In this document: positions 35,075 to 43,398 of the stretch, in pieces
How the letters are laid out: the number at the start of each line of letters is the position of its first letter
How positions within the stretch are numbered: position 1 is the stretch's first letter
DNA from: Paractinoplanes deccanensis
Lineage (GTDB): Bacteria; Actinomycetota; Actinomycetes; Mycobacteriales; Micromonosporaceae
Direction of reading: 5' to 3'
Length of the DNA: 64,000 nucleotides
Assembly: GCF_016862115.1 (NCBI RefSeq)
Contig: NZ_BOMI01000117.1
Location: 39,194-103,193 of the forward strand
Made by a program: the position numbers and the translations under genes
Notes under the pieces: model-generated
Databases searched by the model: none
The model's input: the letters and a program-made list of their open reading frames with translations, nothing else
What the model was told of the DNA's origin: nothing

Positions 35075-36488
35075 TCGACTCCTCCGCCACGATCCGGCGG
35101 GCCGTCTCCAGCAGCGCCCCGAGACCGGGCAGCTCCTCCTCCGGCTCCTGCCCACCGGTGCGCGACCGGGTGCGGAGCCGGAGCGCGGACGCTCGGGTCA
35201 TGGTGCACGGCAGCACCCAGGGCGGAAAACCGTCGACCACACAGACGTACGCCCACAGGCCCGTCCCGTCGAGAAGCGGCTCGACCGCGTACCGGAAACC
35301 CGACGCGCCGCGCAGAAGCGCGTCGAGGCTCTCGCCGAACGGGGTGTCGACGAGGACCGACACGTGCTCCGCCCGATCGAGGGCGTCCGCCCAGCCCGCC
35401 CGCCACGCCGGGTCACGCGCGCACGTCAGCGCGACGCTGGCCAGCCGGACCCGGGGCACGGCGCCCGGCGACGTCACGGGCTGGAGCCGCACCGCGTCGC
35501 CGGCCCGGGCGCGCAGCACACAGACCGGCGCGCTGTCGTCCGGCAGCGGATCCGCCACGAGGTCGTACTGACGCCTGAGCACGCCGGCCCGGCGCACGAC
35601 CAGCAGGGGATCGGCGCCCGCGGCGAGGTCGCCCACCTCGCCGCGCGGCGGCTGCCGGAGCCGAAGGGTCTCCAGGTCGAAGAGGGTCCCCGGGTCACGG
35701 TCGACAGTCACCCGCTCGCCGGTCAGCTGCCCGAGCCGGTCGGCGAGGCCGGGCAGCGCCGCGAGAACTGCCGCAGTGTCCACCGTGGGACAGCCCATCG
35801 CGCGGAAGCGGTCCACCACGTACGCGGAGCACAGCGCGTCGAGCCGCCGCTGCTGCTCGGGGTCGAGCGTGGTGCGCAGGCCGGCGGCGCTCACGGCGGC
35901 CCAGCCGTCCCGGCCGAAGGCCCGGCGCGCGGCCGGCTCGAAGTCACTCCAGAAGCCTTCGCCGATCGCCTTGAGGCGGCTGTCCGGATAGTCGCGGGCA
36001 CGGACCCGGTGCAAGGGCTGCAGCACGGCGTCCAGCACGTCGGCCTGCGTGCAGCCGAGCAGCGCGTACTCCGCCGCGACGGCGCGCCACAGCCGGCCGG
36101 CTCGCCCGCGCGGCCGCACGCGCAGGGCGGTGGCGGAATGTGCCCGGTATGCCGGGTAACGGGCGAGGATCTCCGCGGCGGTGGGGGCGCCCGAGCGTCC
36201 CGCTATGCGCAGGAGCGCGCCGTGCGTCGCGTACGCCTCATGGGTGAGGGCGCAACAACCGACCAGGGCCGACACCGCCCGGTCCCGCCCGCGCACCAGC
36301 CACATCGCCTGGAGGAGCCGGCCCCAGGCGGTCGAGAAGTTGAGTCCCGCGTGATGCGCCTTGTGGAAGCTGACGAACGCCGACAGCCAGGTGTCCGGCC
36401 CGGCGCCCGAGACGGTCCACCGCCCCGATGCGAAAGCGCCGGTCGGCGTCTCGAAGCGGAGGACGTGCCGCTCTGGCCAACCCTTCAC
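35055..36488 (-). CDS. HKAHH paralogue C, probable inactive member
   Basis: A 477-residue paralogue of proteins A and B. At residues 42-46 it has HKAHH, so the glutamate of HExxH is lysine (codon AAG, 36360-36362), while both histidines and THEAYAT at 82-88 remain with the same 41-residue spacing. TAWG, ARYPAYRA, CTQADVLD and TCARDPAWRAGW are the other shared blocks. If the family is a hydrolase, this copy probably cannot activate water but could still bind metal or partner proteins. GTG at 36488 gives an N-terminus matching protein B. It converges on the operon and overlaps it by 20 bases. Confidence 0.7.
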   Translation of the reverse strand: MKGWPERHVLRFETPTGAFASGRWTVSGAGPDTWLSAFVSFHKAHHAGLNFSTAWGRLLQAMWLVRGRDRAVSALVGCCALTHEAYATHGALLRIAGRSGAPTAAEILARYPAYRAHSATALRVRPRGRAGRLWRAVAAEYALLGCTQADVLDAVLQPLHRVRARDYPDSRLKAIGEGFWSDFEPAARRAFGRDGWAAVSAAGLRTTLDPEQQRRLDALCSAYVVDRFRAMGCPTVDTAAVLAALPGLADRLGQLTGERVTVDRDPGTLFDLETLRLRQPPRGEVGDLAAGADPLLVVRRAGVLRRQYDLVADPLPDDSAPVCVLRARAGDAVRLQPVTSPGAVPRVRLASVALTCARDPAWRAGWADALDRAEHVSVLVDTPFGESLDALLRGASGFRYAVEPLLDGTGLWAYVCVVDGFPPWVLPCTMTRASALRLRTRSRTGGQEPEEELPGLGALLETARRIVAEESIIGPEI

Positions 36489-36520
36489 AAGTCGTCCACC
36501 CACCCTCCGCGTCCGGTCCC

Positions 36521-36526
36521 TAGCGT
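36521..36526 (+). promoter_or_regulatory. -10 box of a probable leaderless promoter
   Basis: TAGCGT lies seven bases before the ATG at 36534 in the 45-base divergent gap, and no Shine-Dalgarno sequence is present for that ATG. Confidence 0.45.
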
Positions 36527-36533
36527 TCCGGCC

Positions 36534-37916
36534 ATGCGCGTCACGATGATTCTGCCAGCTCTGACCGAGGCGACCAGCCCGCTGTTCCGGCCGATCAAGT
36601 ACTCGCTCTTCCCGCCCCTGGGGCTGGCGACGCTCGCGGCCTATCTCGGGCCGGACGACGACGTGCGGATCCTCGACGAGCACGTGCAGCGCCTCGACGG
36701 GATCGTGGACGACGACACGCCCGACCTGGTGGTCATCCAGGTCTACATCACGTCGGCGCGGCGGGCGTACGAGCTGGCCGACGCCTATCGGGCGCGCGGG
36801 GTGACCGTGGCGCTGGGCGGGCTGCACGTGACGTCGCTGCCGGAGGAGGCCGCCGCACACGCGGACGTGATCTTCATCGGGCCGGGCGAGGACACCTGGC
36901 CCTCGTTCCTGGCGGACTTCCGGCGAGGCTCGTACGCGTCGCGCTACGTCTCGTCGGAGCGGACGCTGGTGGGGCTGCCGCCGATCCGGCGCGACCTCAT
37001 CCAGCGCGGCCGGTACCTCGTGCCGAACTCGATCGTCGTGACGCGCGGCTGCCCGCACCACTGCGACTTCTGCTACAAGGACGCGTTCTTCACCGGCGGC
37101 AAGTCGTTCTACACCCAGCTCGTGGACGACGCGCTCGCCGAGATCGACCGGCTGCCCGGACGGCACCTCTACTTCCTCGACGACCACCTGTTCGGCAACA
37201 AGCGGTTCGCGGCGTCGCTGTTCGACGGGATGCGCGGGATGGGCCGGGTCTGGCAGGCGGCGAGCACCGTGGATGCGATCCTGGCGCCCGACCTGCTCGA
37301 GAAGGCGGCGGCCGCCGGGCTGCGCAGCATGTTCGTCGGGCTCGAGACGATCAACGCGGGCAACCTGCCGGAGCAGCGCAAGCGGCAGAACGTGGGGCGC
37401 GACTACGGGGCGGTGGTGCGCCGCCTGCACGACGCCGGCGTGATGATCAACGCGAGCTTCGTCTTCGGCATGGACGGCGACGGGCCGGACGTCTTCGACC
37501 GTACCGTCGCGTGGGGCGTCGAGCACGGCCTGGAGACGGCGACGTTCCACATCATGACGCCGTACCCGGGAACGGCTCTGCACCGGCGCATGGCGAGCCG
37601 GATCCTGCACGAGGACTGGGACCTCTACGACACCCGCCACGTCGTGTACGAGCCGCGCGGCATGACGGCCGAGCAGCTCTCCGACGGCTACTGGCGCGCC
37701 TACCGCGACTTCTACCGCTGGGGCTCGATCTGGCGCGGCGCCTCCGGCAAGCCGGCCCGCGACCGGCTGCGGCACCTCGCGTACGCGGGTGGCTGGAAGA
37801 AGTTCGAGCCGCTCTGGGACGCGCTGATCCGATCCGGTCAGGTGCTGCGAGCCCTGCCACTTCTGGAGCGTGCCTTGTCGCTGCGAAGCCGGCAAGATCT
37901 ACAGTCGCGGGTGTGA
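36534..37916 (+). CDS. B12-binding-type radical SAM protein
   Basis: A 460-residue enzyme. Residues 1-140 have the fold and order of a cobalamin-binding domain (PLGLATLAAYL near 28, VALGGLHVT near 92, ADVIFIGPGEDTWP near 110), though the classical DxHxxG lower-ligand motif is not seen. The radical SAM domain has the cluster motif CPHHCDFC with cysteines at 173, 177 and 180, then YFLDDHLFGN and GLETIN. The reaction is unknown; methylation or C-C bond formation on a lipid or peptide are options. Its stop overlaps the PAP2-like gene by four bases. It is divergent from HExxH paralogue C. Confidence 0.85.
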   Translation: MRVTMILPALTEATSPLFRPIKYSLFPPLGLATLAAYLGPDDDVRILDEHVQRLDGIVDDDTPDLVVIQVYITSARRAYELADAYRARGVTVALGGLHVTSLPEEAAAHADVIFIGPGEDTWPSFLADFRRGSYASRYVSSERTLVGLPPIRRDLIQRGRYLVPNSIVVTRGCPHHCDFCYKDAFFTGGKSFYTQLVDDALAEIDRLPGRHLYFLDDHLFGNKRFAASLFDGMRGMGRVWQAASTVDAILAPDLLEKAAAAGLRSMFVGLETINAGNLPEQRKRQNVGRDYGAVVRRLHDAGVMINASFVFGMDGDGPDVFDRTVAWGVEHGLETATFHIMTPYPGTALHRRMASRILHEDWDLYDTRHVVYEPRGMTAEQLSDGYWRAYRDFYRWGSIWRGASGKPARDRLRHLAYAGGWKKFEPLWDALIRSGQVLRALPLLERALSLRSRQDLQSRV

Positions 37917-38458
37917 CCCGACTGGCCCGCATCATCACCGAGATCTTCGCGCCCGCGGTGCTGGTCACCGTGCTGCTGCTGGTGGTGGGCCGCTGGTGGG
38001 GCGTGCCGGCGGCGGTCTTCACGGCCGGCATTCCCATGGCGTACGTCGTGCGGGGTGTCCGCCGCGGTGACTGGGCCGATCACCACATCCCCGAGCGGGC
38101 GCACCGGCGGGCCCCGTTGCTCTTCGGCATCGGCTCGGTGGCGGTGGGCCTGACCGCGCTGATCCTGCTCGGGGCGCCGCGCTCGCTGCTCGCCCTGATG
38201 ATCGCGGGGGTGGCCGGGCTGCTCGTGTTCGGCGCGGTCACCGCCTACTGGAAGATGTCGATCCATGCCGGAGTGGCGGCCGGCACGGTCGCGGTGCTGG
38301 TGGCCGTCTACGGCCCGTGGGCACTGGTGAGCGTCCTGCTGCTGCCGCTGATCGGCTGGTCGCGGGTGCGGCTGACCGCGCACACGCCCGCGCAGGTCGT
38401 AGCCGGCACCCTGGTCGGCGCGCTCATCGCCGGCACGGTCTTCCCCGCGCTGCGGTGA
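37913..38458 (+). CDS. PAP2-like membrane phosphatase
   Basis: A 181-residue membrane protein with five to six helices. YWKMSIHAG near residue 115 and RLTAHTPAQVVAG near 155 match the second and third phosphatase motifs of the PAP2 superfamily (SxxH and the later HTxxQV block); the first, KxxxxxxRP, is not evident. A lipid phosphate phosphatase, or a lipid-modifying relative, is likely. The GTG at 37913 overlaps the radical SAM stop, which suggests they act on the same lipid-linked substrate. Confidence 0.75.
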   Translation: MTRLARIITEIFAPAVLVTVLLLVVGRWWGVPAAVFTAGIPMAYVVRGVRRGDWADHHIPERAHRRAPLLFGIGSVAVGLTALILLGAPRSLLALMIAGVAGLLVFGAVTAYWKMSIHAGVAAGTVAVLVAVYGPWALVSVLLLPLIGWSRVRLTAHTPAQVVAGTLVGALIAGTVFPALR

Positions 38459-38479
38459 TCCATCAGCGACAATGAAGGT

Positions 38480-38959
38480 ATGACGTATCCTCCGCCGCTG
38501 TATCACGGGGACAAGGGCGAGGTCAGCGCGACCTACCGCCCGGAAGGCACCGCCCCGGAGCTCGTCTATCCGAACGGCACCCGCGTGCACTACCTGTCGT
38601 CGGGTGCCTCGACCAACGGCCTGTTCGGCCTCTACCGCTGGGAATGCGGTCCCGGCGTCACCGGCCCCGACCCGCATTTCCACCACACGCTCGCCGAGTC
38701 GTTCTACATCCTCGACGGCGTCATGAGCATCTACGACGGCGAGCGCTGGATCGAGGCGTCACCCGGCGAGTACGTGCACGTCCCGCCGGGCGGCATCCAC
38801 GCGTTCAAGAACCGCTCGGGCGCGCCGGTCAAGATGCTGCTGCACTTCGCGCCGGGCGCGCCCCGGGAGGGCTACTTCGAGGGGCTCGCCCACCTCGGCG
38901 AGATGACCGAGGAGGAGAAGGCCGCCTTCTACCTGGAGCACGACAACATCTGGCTGTAG
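38480..38959 (+). CDS. Cupin domain protein
   Basis: A 159-residue cupin. The first motif is GPDPHFHHTLAESFYILDG, with metal-ligand histidines and glutamate at about residues 71-78, and the second is VHVPPGGIHAFKN near 98. A C-terminal helical tail (LGEMTEEEKAAFY) is common in single-domain actinobacterial cupins. The substrate is unknown. The start lies six bases after GACAAT (38468-38473), so a leaderless message is possible. Confidence 0.85.
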   Translation: MTYPPPLYHGDKGEVSATYRPEGTAPELVYPNGTRVHYLSSGASTNGLFGLYRWECGPGVTGPDPHFHHTLAESFYILDGVMSIYDGERWIEASPGEYVHVPPGGIHAFKNRSGAPVKMLLHFAPGAPREGYFEGLAHLGEMTEEEKAAFYLEHDNIWL

Positions 38960-38963
38960 CCGG

Positions 38964-39119
38964 TCAGTCGTCGTCCTCGTTGTCACCGCCGTCGTCATCG
39001 TCGTCGTCCCCGTCGCCGCCCGGGCAGCCCGACAGCGTGAGCACGGTGGCCACGCCACCCGCCGCCAGCAGCACCCGGCCGAAGAAGGCTCGCCGGCCGA
39101 TCCGCTCTTCGTCGTCCAT
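38964..39119 (-). CDS. Small Tat-type lipoprotein with aspartate-rich tail
   Basis: A 51-residue protein encoded on the strand opposite its neighbours, ATG at 39119. It has a twin-arginine segment (RRAFFGRVL), a hydrophobic stretch and a lipobox LSGC, with C32 the acylation site. After the cysteine the mature part is only about 20 residues, half of them aspartate. The frame has typical high-GC codon use. It may bind cations or be a processed remnant; the function is unknown. Confidence 0.6.
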   Translation of the reverse strand: MDDEERIGRRAFFGRVLLAAGGVATVLTLSGCPGGDGDDDDDDGGDNEDDD

Positions 39120-39231
39120 GGCCGCATTGTCGCAACCCGCGGGCCCGCCGTCACGAGGTCATCAGGAATCCGATGGCGGGCATCGCGGCGACTATTGGCC
39201 GGCCGATGGGTCGGCGGCCTAGCGTGGAGGC

Positions 39232-39903
39232 ATGTCGAAGATCTTGTTCATCATGACCGGCGCCGACGCGTGGACGCTCAAGGACGGCTCGAAGCACCCG
39301 ACCGGCTTCTGGGCCGAGGAGGCCGCCGTTCCCTACCAGGAGTTCAAGAAGGCGGGCCACGAGATCGTCGTCGCCACACCGGGCGGCGTGGTGTCGCCCG
39401 TCGACGAGGGCAGCCTCGCCGGGGAGAACGCGAAGTTCCGCGCGATCCTCGAGGCCGCGCCCGAGTTCCGCGACCCGATCGCGCTGGCCGACGTCGACCT
39501 GGCCGACTACGCCGCGGTCTACGTGCCGGGCGGGCACGGCCCGATGGAGGACCTCGCGGTCGACGCCCGCTCCGGCGAGCTGCTGGCCACGGCGCTGCGC
39601 GCCGGCACCCCGCTCGGCGTGGTCTGCCACGGCCCGGCCGCGCTGCTGGCCGCCGTCGACGCGGACGGCCGCAACGCGTTCGCGGGCTACCGGGTGACCG
39701 CGTTCACCAACGCCGAGGAGACCCAGGCGGGCAACGCCGACAAGGCGATCTGGCTGCTCGAGGACCGGCTGAACGAGGCCGGCGTCAAGGTGGAGGCCGG
39801 CGCGCCGTGGTCCTCCCACGTCGAGGTCGACCGCAACCTGGTCACCGGCCAGAACCCGCAGTCGTCCGAGGCGGTCGCGGAGGCCCTGCTCCGTCAGCTC
39901 TGA
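39232..39903 (+). CDS. DJ-1/PfpI family protein (Hsp31-like)
   Basis: A 223-residue class I glutamine-amidotransferase-like protein. The nucleophile elbow GVVCHGPAALL lies near residue 127, with the acidic residue in GGHGPMEDL and EEAAVPYQEF near the N-terminus. Members act as glyoxalases, chaperones or deglycases. A -10-like TAGCGT (39220-39225) stands just before the ATG, with GGAGG between them. It overlaps the convergent stress protein gene by ten bases. Confidence 0.87.
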   Translation: MSKILFIMTGADAWTLKDGSKHPTGFWAEEAAVPYQEFKKAGHEIVVATPGGVVSPVDEGSLAGENAKFRAILEAAPEFRDPIALADVDLADYAAVYVPGGHGPMEDLAVDARSGELLATALRAGTPLGVVCHGPAALLAAVDADGRNAFAGYRVTAFTNAEETQAGNADKAIWLLEDRLNEAGVKVEAGAPWSSHVEVDRNLVTGQNPQSSEAVAEALLRQL

Positions 39904-40745
39904 GCGCGGCGCTCGATCAGCACCGGGCAGTGCGCGTGGTGCAGCAGCTGGAGGCCGGTGGAGCCCATCAGCGCCCCGCCGACGGTGCTGTGCCCGTGGC
40001 TGCCGATCACCACGAGCTGTGCCTTGGCGGACGCGGTGACCAGAGCAGCGGCGGCGCTGTCGTGCGACAGCACGGTGTCGGCGTGTACCCGCGGATACCG
40101 GTCGAGCCACGGCGCGAGCTGCTCGGCGACCTGCTTGCGCTCGGCGTCGTCGTCCAGCGGCAGCGGGAGGGCCGCGGCCGGCACGCCGAGCCACAGCGGG
40201 ACGGCCGGCAGGACCGCACGTACCACGGTCAGGCTGGTCTCCCGCGCGGCGGCGGCCTCGAAGGCGGCCTCCAGCATCTCGCCGGAGTCGTCCAGGCCGA
40301 CCACCACCGGGCCCGCGGGGGCGGCGCGGCCGCGCACCACCACGACGGGGCACGGCGCCTGCAGGGCCATCCTGCGGCCGACCGAGCCGAGCAGCATCCC
40401 CGCGAACCCGCCGTGCCCGCGGCTGCCCACGACCAGCAGCGCCGCGCCTTCGGCGGCCTCCAGGAGCGTCGGTACGGCGTACCCGGGAAGCACGTCCGTC
40501 TCGATCGTGATGCCCGGCTCGACCTGCCGGGCCCGCTCGTGCGCGGCGGCGACAGTCGTCTCGGCGAGGTTGCGGGCCACGTCGGCGTATTCGCTGCCGA
40601 AGCTCGACTCGTGCACGTCCCAGTCGTATGCGAGGACGATCCGCAACGGGGCACCCCGCCGCCGTGCCTCGCCCGCCGCCCACTCGACCGCCGTGGTGCC
40701 GCAGGCCGTGCCGTCCGTGCCGACGACAACCGGTGCTTTGCTCAT
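39894..40745 (-). CDS. Universal stress protein, two USP domains
   Basis: A 283-residue tandem UspA protein. Each half ends with the ATP-binding loop G-x2-G-x9-G(S/T): GSRGHGGFAGMLLGSVGRR near residue 120 and GSHGHSTVGGALMGSTGLQ near 255. VVGTDG opens the first domain and VVGLDD the second. Such proteins respond to hypoxia or starvation in actinobacteria. ATG 40745 gives the correct N-terminus. Confidence 0.9.
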   Translation of the reverse strand: MSKAPVVVGTDGTACGTTAVEWAAGEARRRGAPLRIVLAYDWDVHESSFGSEYADVARNLAETTVAAAHERARQVEPGITIETDVLPGYAVPTLLEAAEGAALLVVGSRGHGGFAGMLLGSVGRRMALQAPCPVVVVRGRAAPAGPVVVGLDDSGEMLEAAFEAAAARETSLTVVRAVLPAVPLWLGVPAAALPLPLDDDAERKQVAEQLAPWLDRYPRVHADTVLSHDSAAAALVTASAKAQLVVIGSHGHSTVGGALMGSTGLQLLHHAHCPVLIERRAQS

Positions 40746-40886
40746 GATCGCAGTCCCTTCCGTCCCCTTGATCGTCGATCGCGGGACGGGAGCGCGGGCA
40801 GGGCCGTTGCGCACCTGGCGGCCGGGACTTAGGACCCTGTCGTGGCTCTCGCCCGCCGACGAGGCTCGGGGGTGGAGGTGTCGACG

Positions 40887-41138
40887 ATGGTGGTCGGGGT
40901 GCTGGTCGTCCTGGTGGGCTTGATGCTCGGGGTGATGGTCTCGTGGTTCCGCGAGGAGCCCGCGCCGGATCCGGAGCCGCAACCCGTCGCCGAGCCGGAG
41001 AGCCTGGAGGGCGCCCTCGCCACTCAGCTGGCGGCGGGGGCGATCACCCGTGCGCAGTACGTGCGGGCCATGGAGTGGCTCGCCCTCCGCGAGGAGGAGC
41101 GCCACCCCATGGCGCCGCTAGAGGACGGCCTCGGCTAG
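40887..41138 (+). CDS. Short membrane protein with SHOCT-like domain
   Basis: An 83-residue protein: one N-terminal membrane helix (VVGVLVVLVGLMLGVMV), an acidic-proline spacer, and a SHOCT-like C-terminal helix pair (LEGALATQLAAGAITRAQYVRAMEWL). The ATG at 40887 has GGAGG eight bases upstream; an earlier GTG at 40842 is less likely. The 3' end overlaps the convergent LLM oxidoreductase gene by 21 bases. Confidence 0.7.
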   Translation: MVVGVLVVLVGLMLGVMVSWFREEPAPDPEPQPVAEPESLEGALATQLAAGAITRAQYVRAMEWLALREEERHPMAPLEDGLG

Positions 41139-41972
41139 CCGCTCGACCTCGTCCTCGTCGGCGGTGGCCGGCTGGAAGACCAGCTCGTCGACGCCGAGAT
41201 CGGCGAACGCCTTGACCGCGGCGCGCGCGGCCTCGGCGCCGCCGGCGATGCTGCCCACGACGACCTCGCGATACTCCGCGGGCGCGGGGGAGTAGTAGTC
41301 CGCCACCCCGGCCCGGCCCCGCTCGATGTCGCCGAAGGCGAAGTAGGCGATCGCCGCCAGCCGCGGCGAGCCGTCACGGCCGGCCTCCGTCCAGGCCTTG
41401 CGCGCGTTGTCGAAGTTCTGCGCAAGGTACGCCGGTGCCGTGGCCGGGGCGATGTAGCCGTCACCCCAGGTCGCCATCCGGCGGTACGACGCCGGGCTGG
41501 TCCCACCGAAGATCATCGGTACGCGGCGCGCGCCGATCGGCACGGCGCCGTTCTCGCCGCCGCCCACCGGCTCGCCGTCCCAGACCGAGCGGTAGACCTC
41601 GAGGTCCGCGTCGATACGCTTGCCGAGCCCGCGCGGGCCGCGGCCCTCGACGACGAAATCGTCCGGCCGCAGGCCGATGCCGACGCCCATGGTGAGCCGC
41701 CCGCCGGAGACGCCGTCGATCGACGCGATCTCCTTGGCGAGCAGCACCGGCGGCCACACGGTGCCGAGCAGCACGTTGCTGAGCAGCCCGATCGTGGTGG
41801 TGGCGCCCGCGGCGGCGGCGAGCGCCACGGTGTCCATCACGCCGGGGTACGCGATGCGCCCGATCGTGCCGAGCGTCGCGAAGCCCGCCCGCTCGGCCCG
41901 GGCCGCGTACGACGGGATGATCGAGGCGTCGACGTCGCGGACGTGGTTCGGCAGTCCAATTCCGATCTTCAT
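41118..41972 (-). CDS. LLM class flavin-dependent oxidoreductase
   Basis: A 284-residue luciferase-like monooxygenase with the (beta/alpha)8 pattern: KIGIGLPNHV at the start, LAKEIASIDGVSGGRLTMGVGIG near 80-105 and VPMIFGGTSPASYRRMATWGDGY near 150. It would use reduced FMN or F420; which one cannot be told, though actinobacterial members often use F420. It is read towards the SHOCT gene and away from the Lrp regulator. Confidence 0.85.
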   Translation of the reverse strand: MKIGIGLPNHVRDVDASIIPSYAARAERAGFATLGTIGRIAYPGVMDTVALAAAAGATTTIGLLSNVLLGTVWPPVLLAKEIASIDGVSGGRLTMGVGIGLRPDDFVVEGRGPRGLGKRIDADLEVYRSVWDGEPVGGGENGAVPIGARRVPMIFGGTSPASYRRMATWGDGYIAPATAPAYLAQNFDNARKAWTEAGRDGSPRLAAIAYFAFGDIERGRAGVADYYSPAPAEYREVVVGSIAGGAEAARAAVKAFADLGVDELVFQPATADEDEVERLAEAVL

Positions 41973-42088
41973 ATCTGCGATGACGCGTCCCGGGCGCCGG
42001 GGTTCAGGCCCGTGATCCGGCCCACGCGGCGCCGCACATTTGCCGAATATTTACCGACACGGCGACTCTTCTGCGGCATCATCGCCGG

Positions 42089-42550
42089 GTGACGAACGGC
42101 GGTGCTCTGCGAGAGCTGGACGAGGTGGACCACGCGCTTCTCGAGGCCGTGCAGCGCGACGGCCGGGCGACCCTGTCCGATCTGGCCGCCACGATCCGGC
42201 TCGGCGTCTCCGCGACGCGAGCGCGGCTCCAGACCCTGGAGAGGCAGGGCATCATCACGTCGTACGCGGCACACATCGATCCCGAGCGGGTCGGCTACGC
42301 GCTGCGTGCCGTGGTGCGCATGAGGGTCAACGGCCCGCTCCTCGACAGCCAGGTCACGGCGGTGCTCGAGAAGCGGCCACAGATCGTGCGGTGCCTGCGG
42401 GTGACCGGCGAGTCCTGCTACATGATGGAGGTCGTCGCCACCGGCATGCGCGACCTCGAGGAGATCACCGACGACCTCGCCCAGATCGGCCCGATCACCA
42501 CAGACCTGGTGTACGAGGTGGTCGCCGACAAGCCGACGCCGGTGCCCTAG
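42089..42550 (+). CDS. Lrp/AsnC family transcriptional regulator
   Basis: A 153-residue regulator. The N-terminal winged helix begins ELDEVDHALLEAVQRDGRATLSDLAATIRLGVSATRARLQ (in parts, residues 9-50) and the C-terminal RAM ligand-binding domain includes VRCLRVTGESCYMMEVVATGM. It probably binds an amino acid or similar ligand. It is divergent from the LLM gene and may regulate it. It ends seven bases before the convergent RpiR gene. Confidence 0.87.
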   Translation: MTNGGALRELDEVDHALLEAVQRDGRATLSDLAATIRLGVSATRARLQTLERQGIITSYAAHIDPERVGYALRAVVRMRVNGPLLDSQVTAVLEKRPQIVRCLRVTGESCYMMEVVATGMRDLEEITDDLAQIGPITTDLVYEVVADKPTPVP

Positions 42551-42557
42551 CCCAGCC

Positions 42558-43343
42558 CTAGCCCTCCAGCCGGCGCGTGAGATCCTCCAGCTCGGCCAGG
42601 CGCTTCGCCGGGCTCAGGCGGGCCGCGACCGCGACCAGGATCAGCTCGGTGACGGCCACCTCGTGCGTGATGGGGTCGATCGGGCCGGCGGCCTCGCGCG
42701 GCAGCCGGACCAGCACGTCGGCCTCAGCCCGTTGCGTGTCAGTGATCAGGATCAGTCGTGCCCCGCGCTCTCGGGCGGCGGCGACGAAGCGTGCCGTCGC
42801 GGGGGAGTAGCGCCGGAAGTCGTACGCGACCACGACGTCACCGGCGCGCAGGTCCAGCAGCACCCGCGCGCGGGCCGGCGCCGCCGCGGGCGCGTGCCGC
42901 ACGTTCGGTCGCAGGCTCGCCAGCTGCCTGACCAGGTATTCGGCGGCGATCTCGCTGAGCCGGCCACCGAGCGCCCACACGCTCCCGGCCGCCGCCAGCT
43001 CCCCGGCGATCTCTTGGAGCAGCTCGTCCGGTACGGCGGCGAGCGTGCCGTCGAGGCCCGCGCGCAGGCTCTCCGCGGCGCCGTCCAAACCGGACGGCTC
43101 GCTCACGAAGGCGCGCAGGCGGGAGCGGTCCTGAGCGCGCACGGCCGCCTGGAAGTCGGCGAAGCGCTCGAAGCCGAGCCTTGTCACCAGGCGCGACGCG
43201 GTCGGAGGGCTCACGCCCGCGCGATCGGCGAGGGACCGCAGGGAGCCCAGCGCCGCGTACGGGTAATCGTCGAGGATCACCCGCACGATCGCCTGCTCGC
43301 CGTGCGGCAGCTCCTGATAGATCTCGGTCAGCTTCTCGATCAC
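42558..43343 (-). CDS. MurR/RpiR family transcriptional regulator
   Basis: A 261-residue regulator with an N-terminal RpiR helix-turn-helix (LRSLADRAGVSPPTASRLVTRLGF) and a C-terminal SIS domain that contains VVAYDFRRYSPATARFVAAARERGARLILITD. The SIS fold usually binds phosphosugars. The GTG at 43343 is chosen because TAACGT lies eight bases upstream on its strand, giving a leaderless message; longer frames upstream lie antisense to threonine synthase. It is divergent from that gene and probably controls it. Confidence 0.85.
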   Translation of the reverse strand: MIEKLTEIYQELPHGEQAIVRVILDDYPYAALGSLRSLADRAGVSPPTASRLVTRLGFERFADFQAAVRAQDRSRLRAFVSEPSGLDGAAESLRAGLDGTLAAVPDELLQEIAGELAAAGSVWALGGRLSEIAAEYLVRQLASLRPNVRHAPAAAPARARVLLDLRAGDVVVAYDFRRYSPATARFVAAARERGARLILITDTQRAEADVLVRLPREAAGPIDPITHEVAVTELILVAVAARLSPAKRLAELEDLTRRLEG

Positions 43344-43347
43344 AATG

Positions 43348-43391
43348 ACAAACGTTACACGCCTTGCGCCCGACGAAACAAATGTTAGATT
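43348..43391. promoter_or_regulatory. Divergent promoters and putative RpiR operator
   Basis: ACAAACGTTA (43348-43357) recurs as ACAAATGTTA (43378-43387), 30 bp apart or about three helical turns on one DNA face. The first overlaps the reverse -10 TAACGT (43352-43357) and the second the forward -10 TAGATT (43386-43391), which lies seven bases before the thrC ATG. A bound regulator would cover both promoters. Confidence 0.5.
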
Positions 43392-43398
43392 GCTGCCC

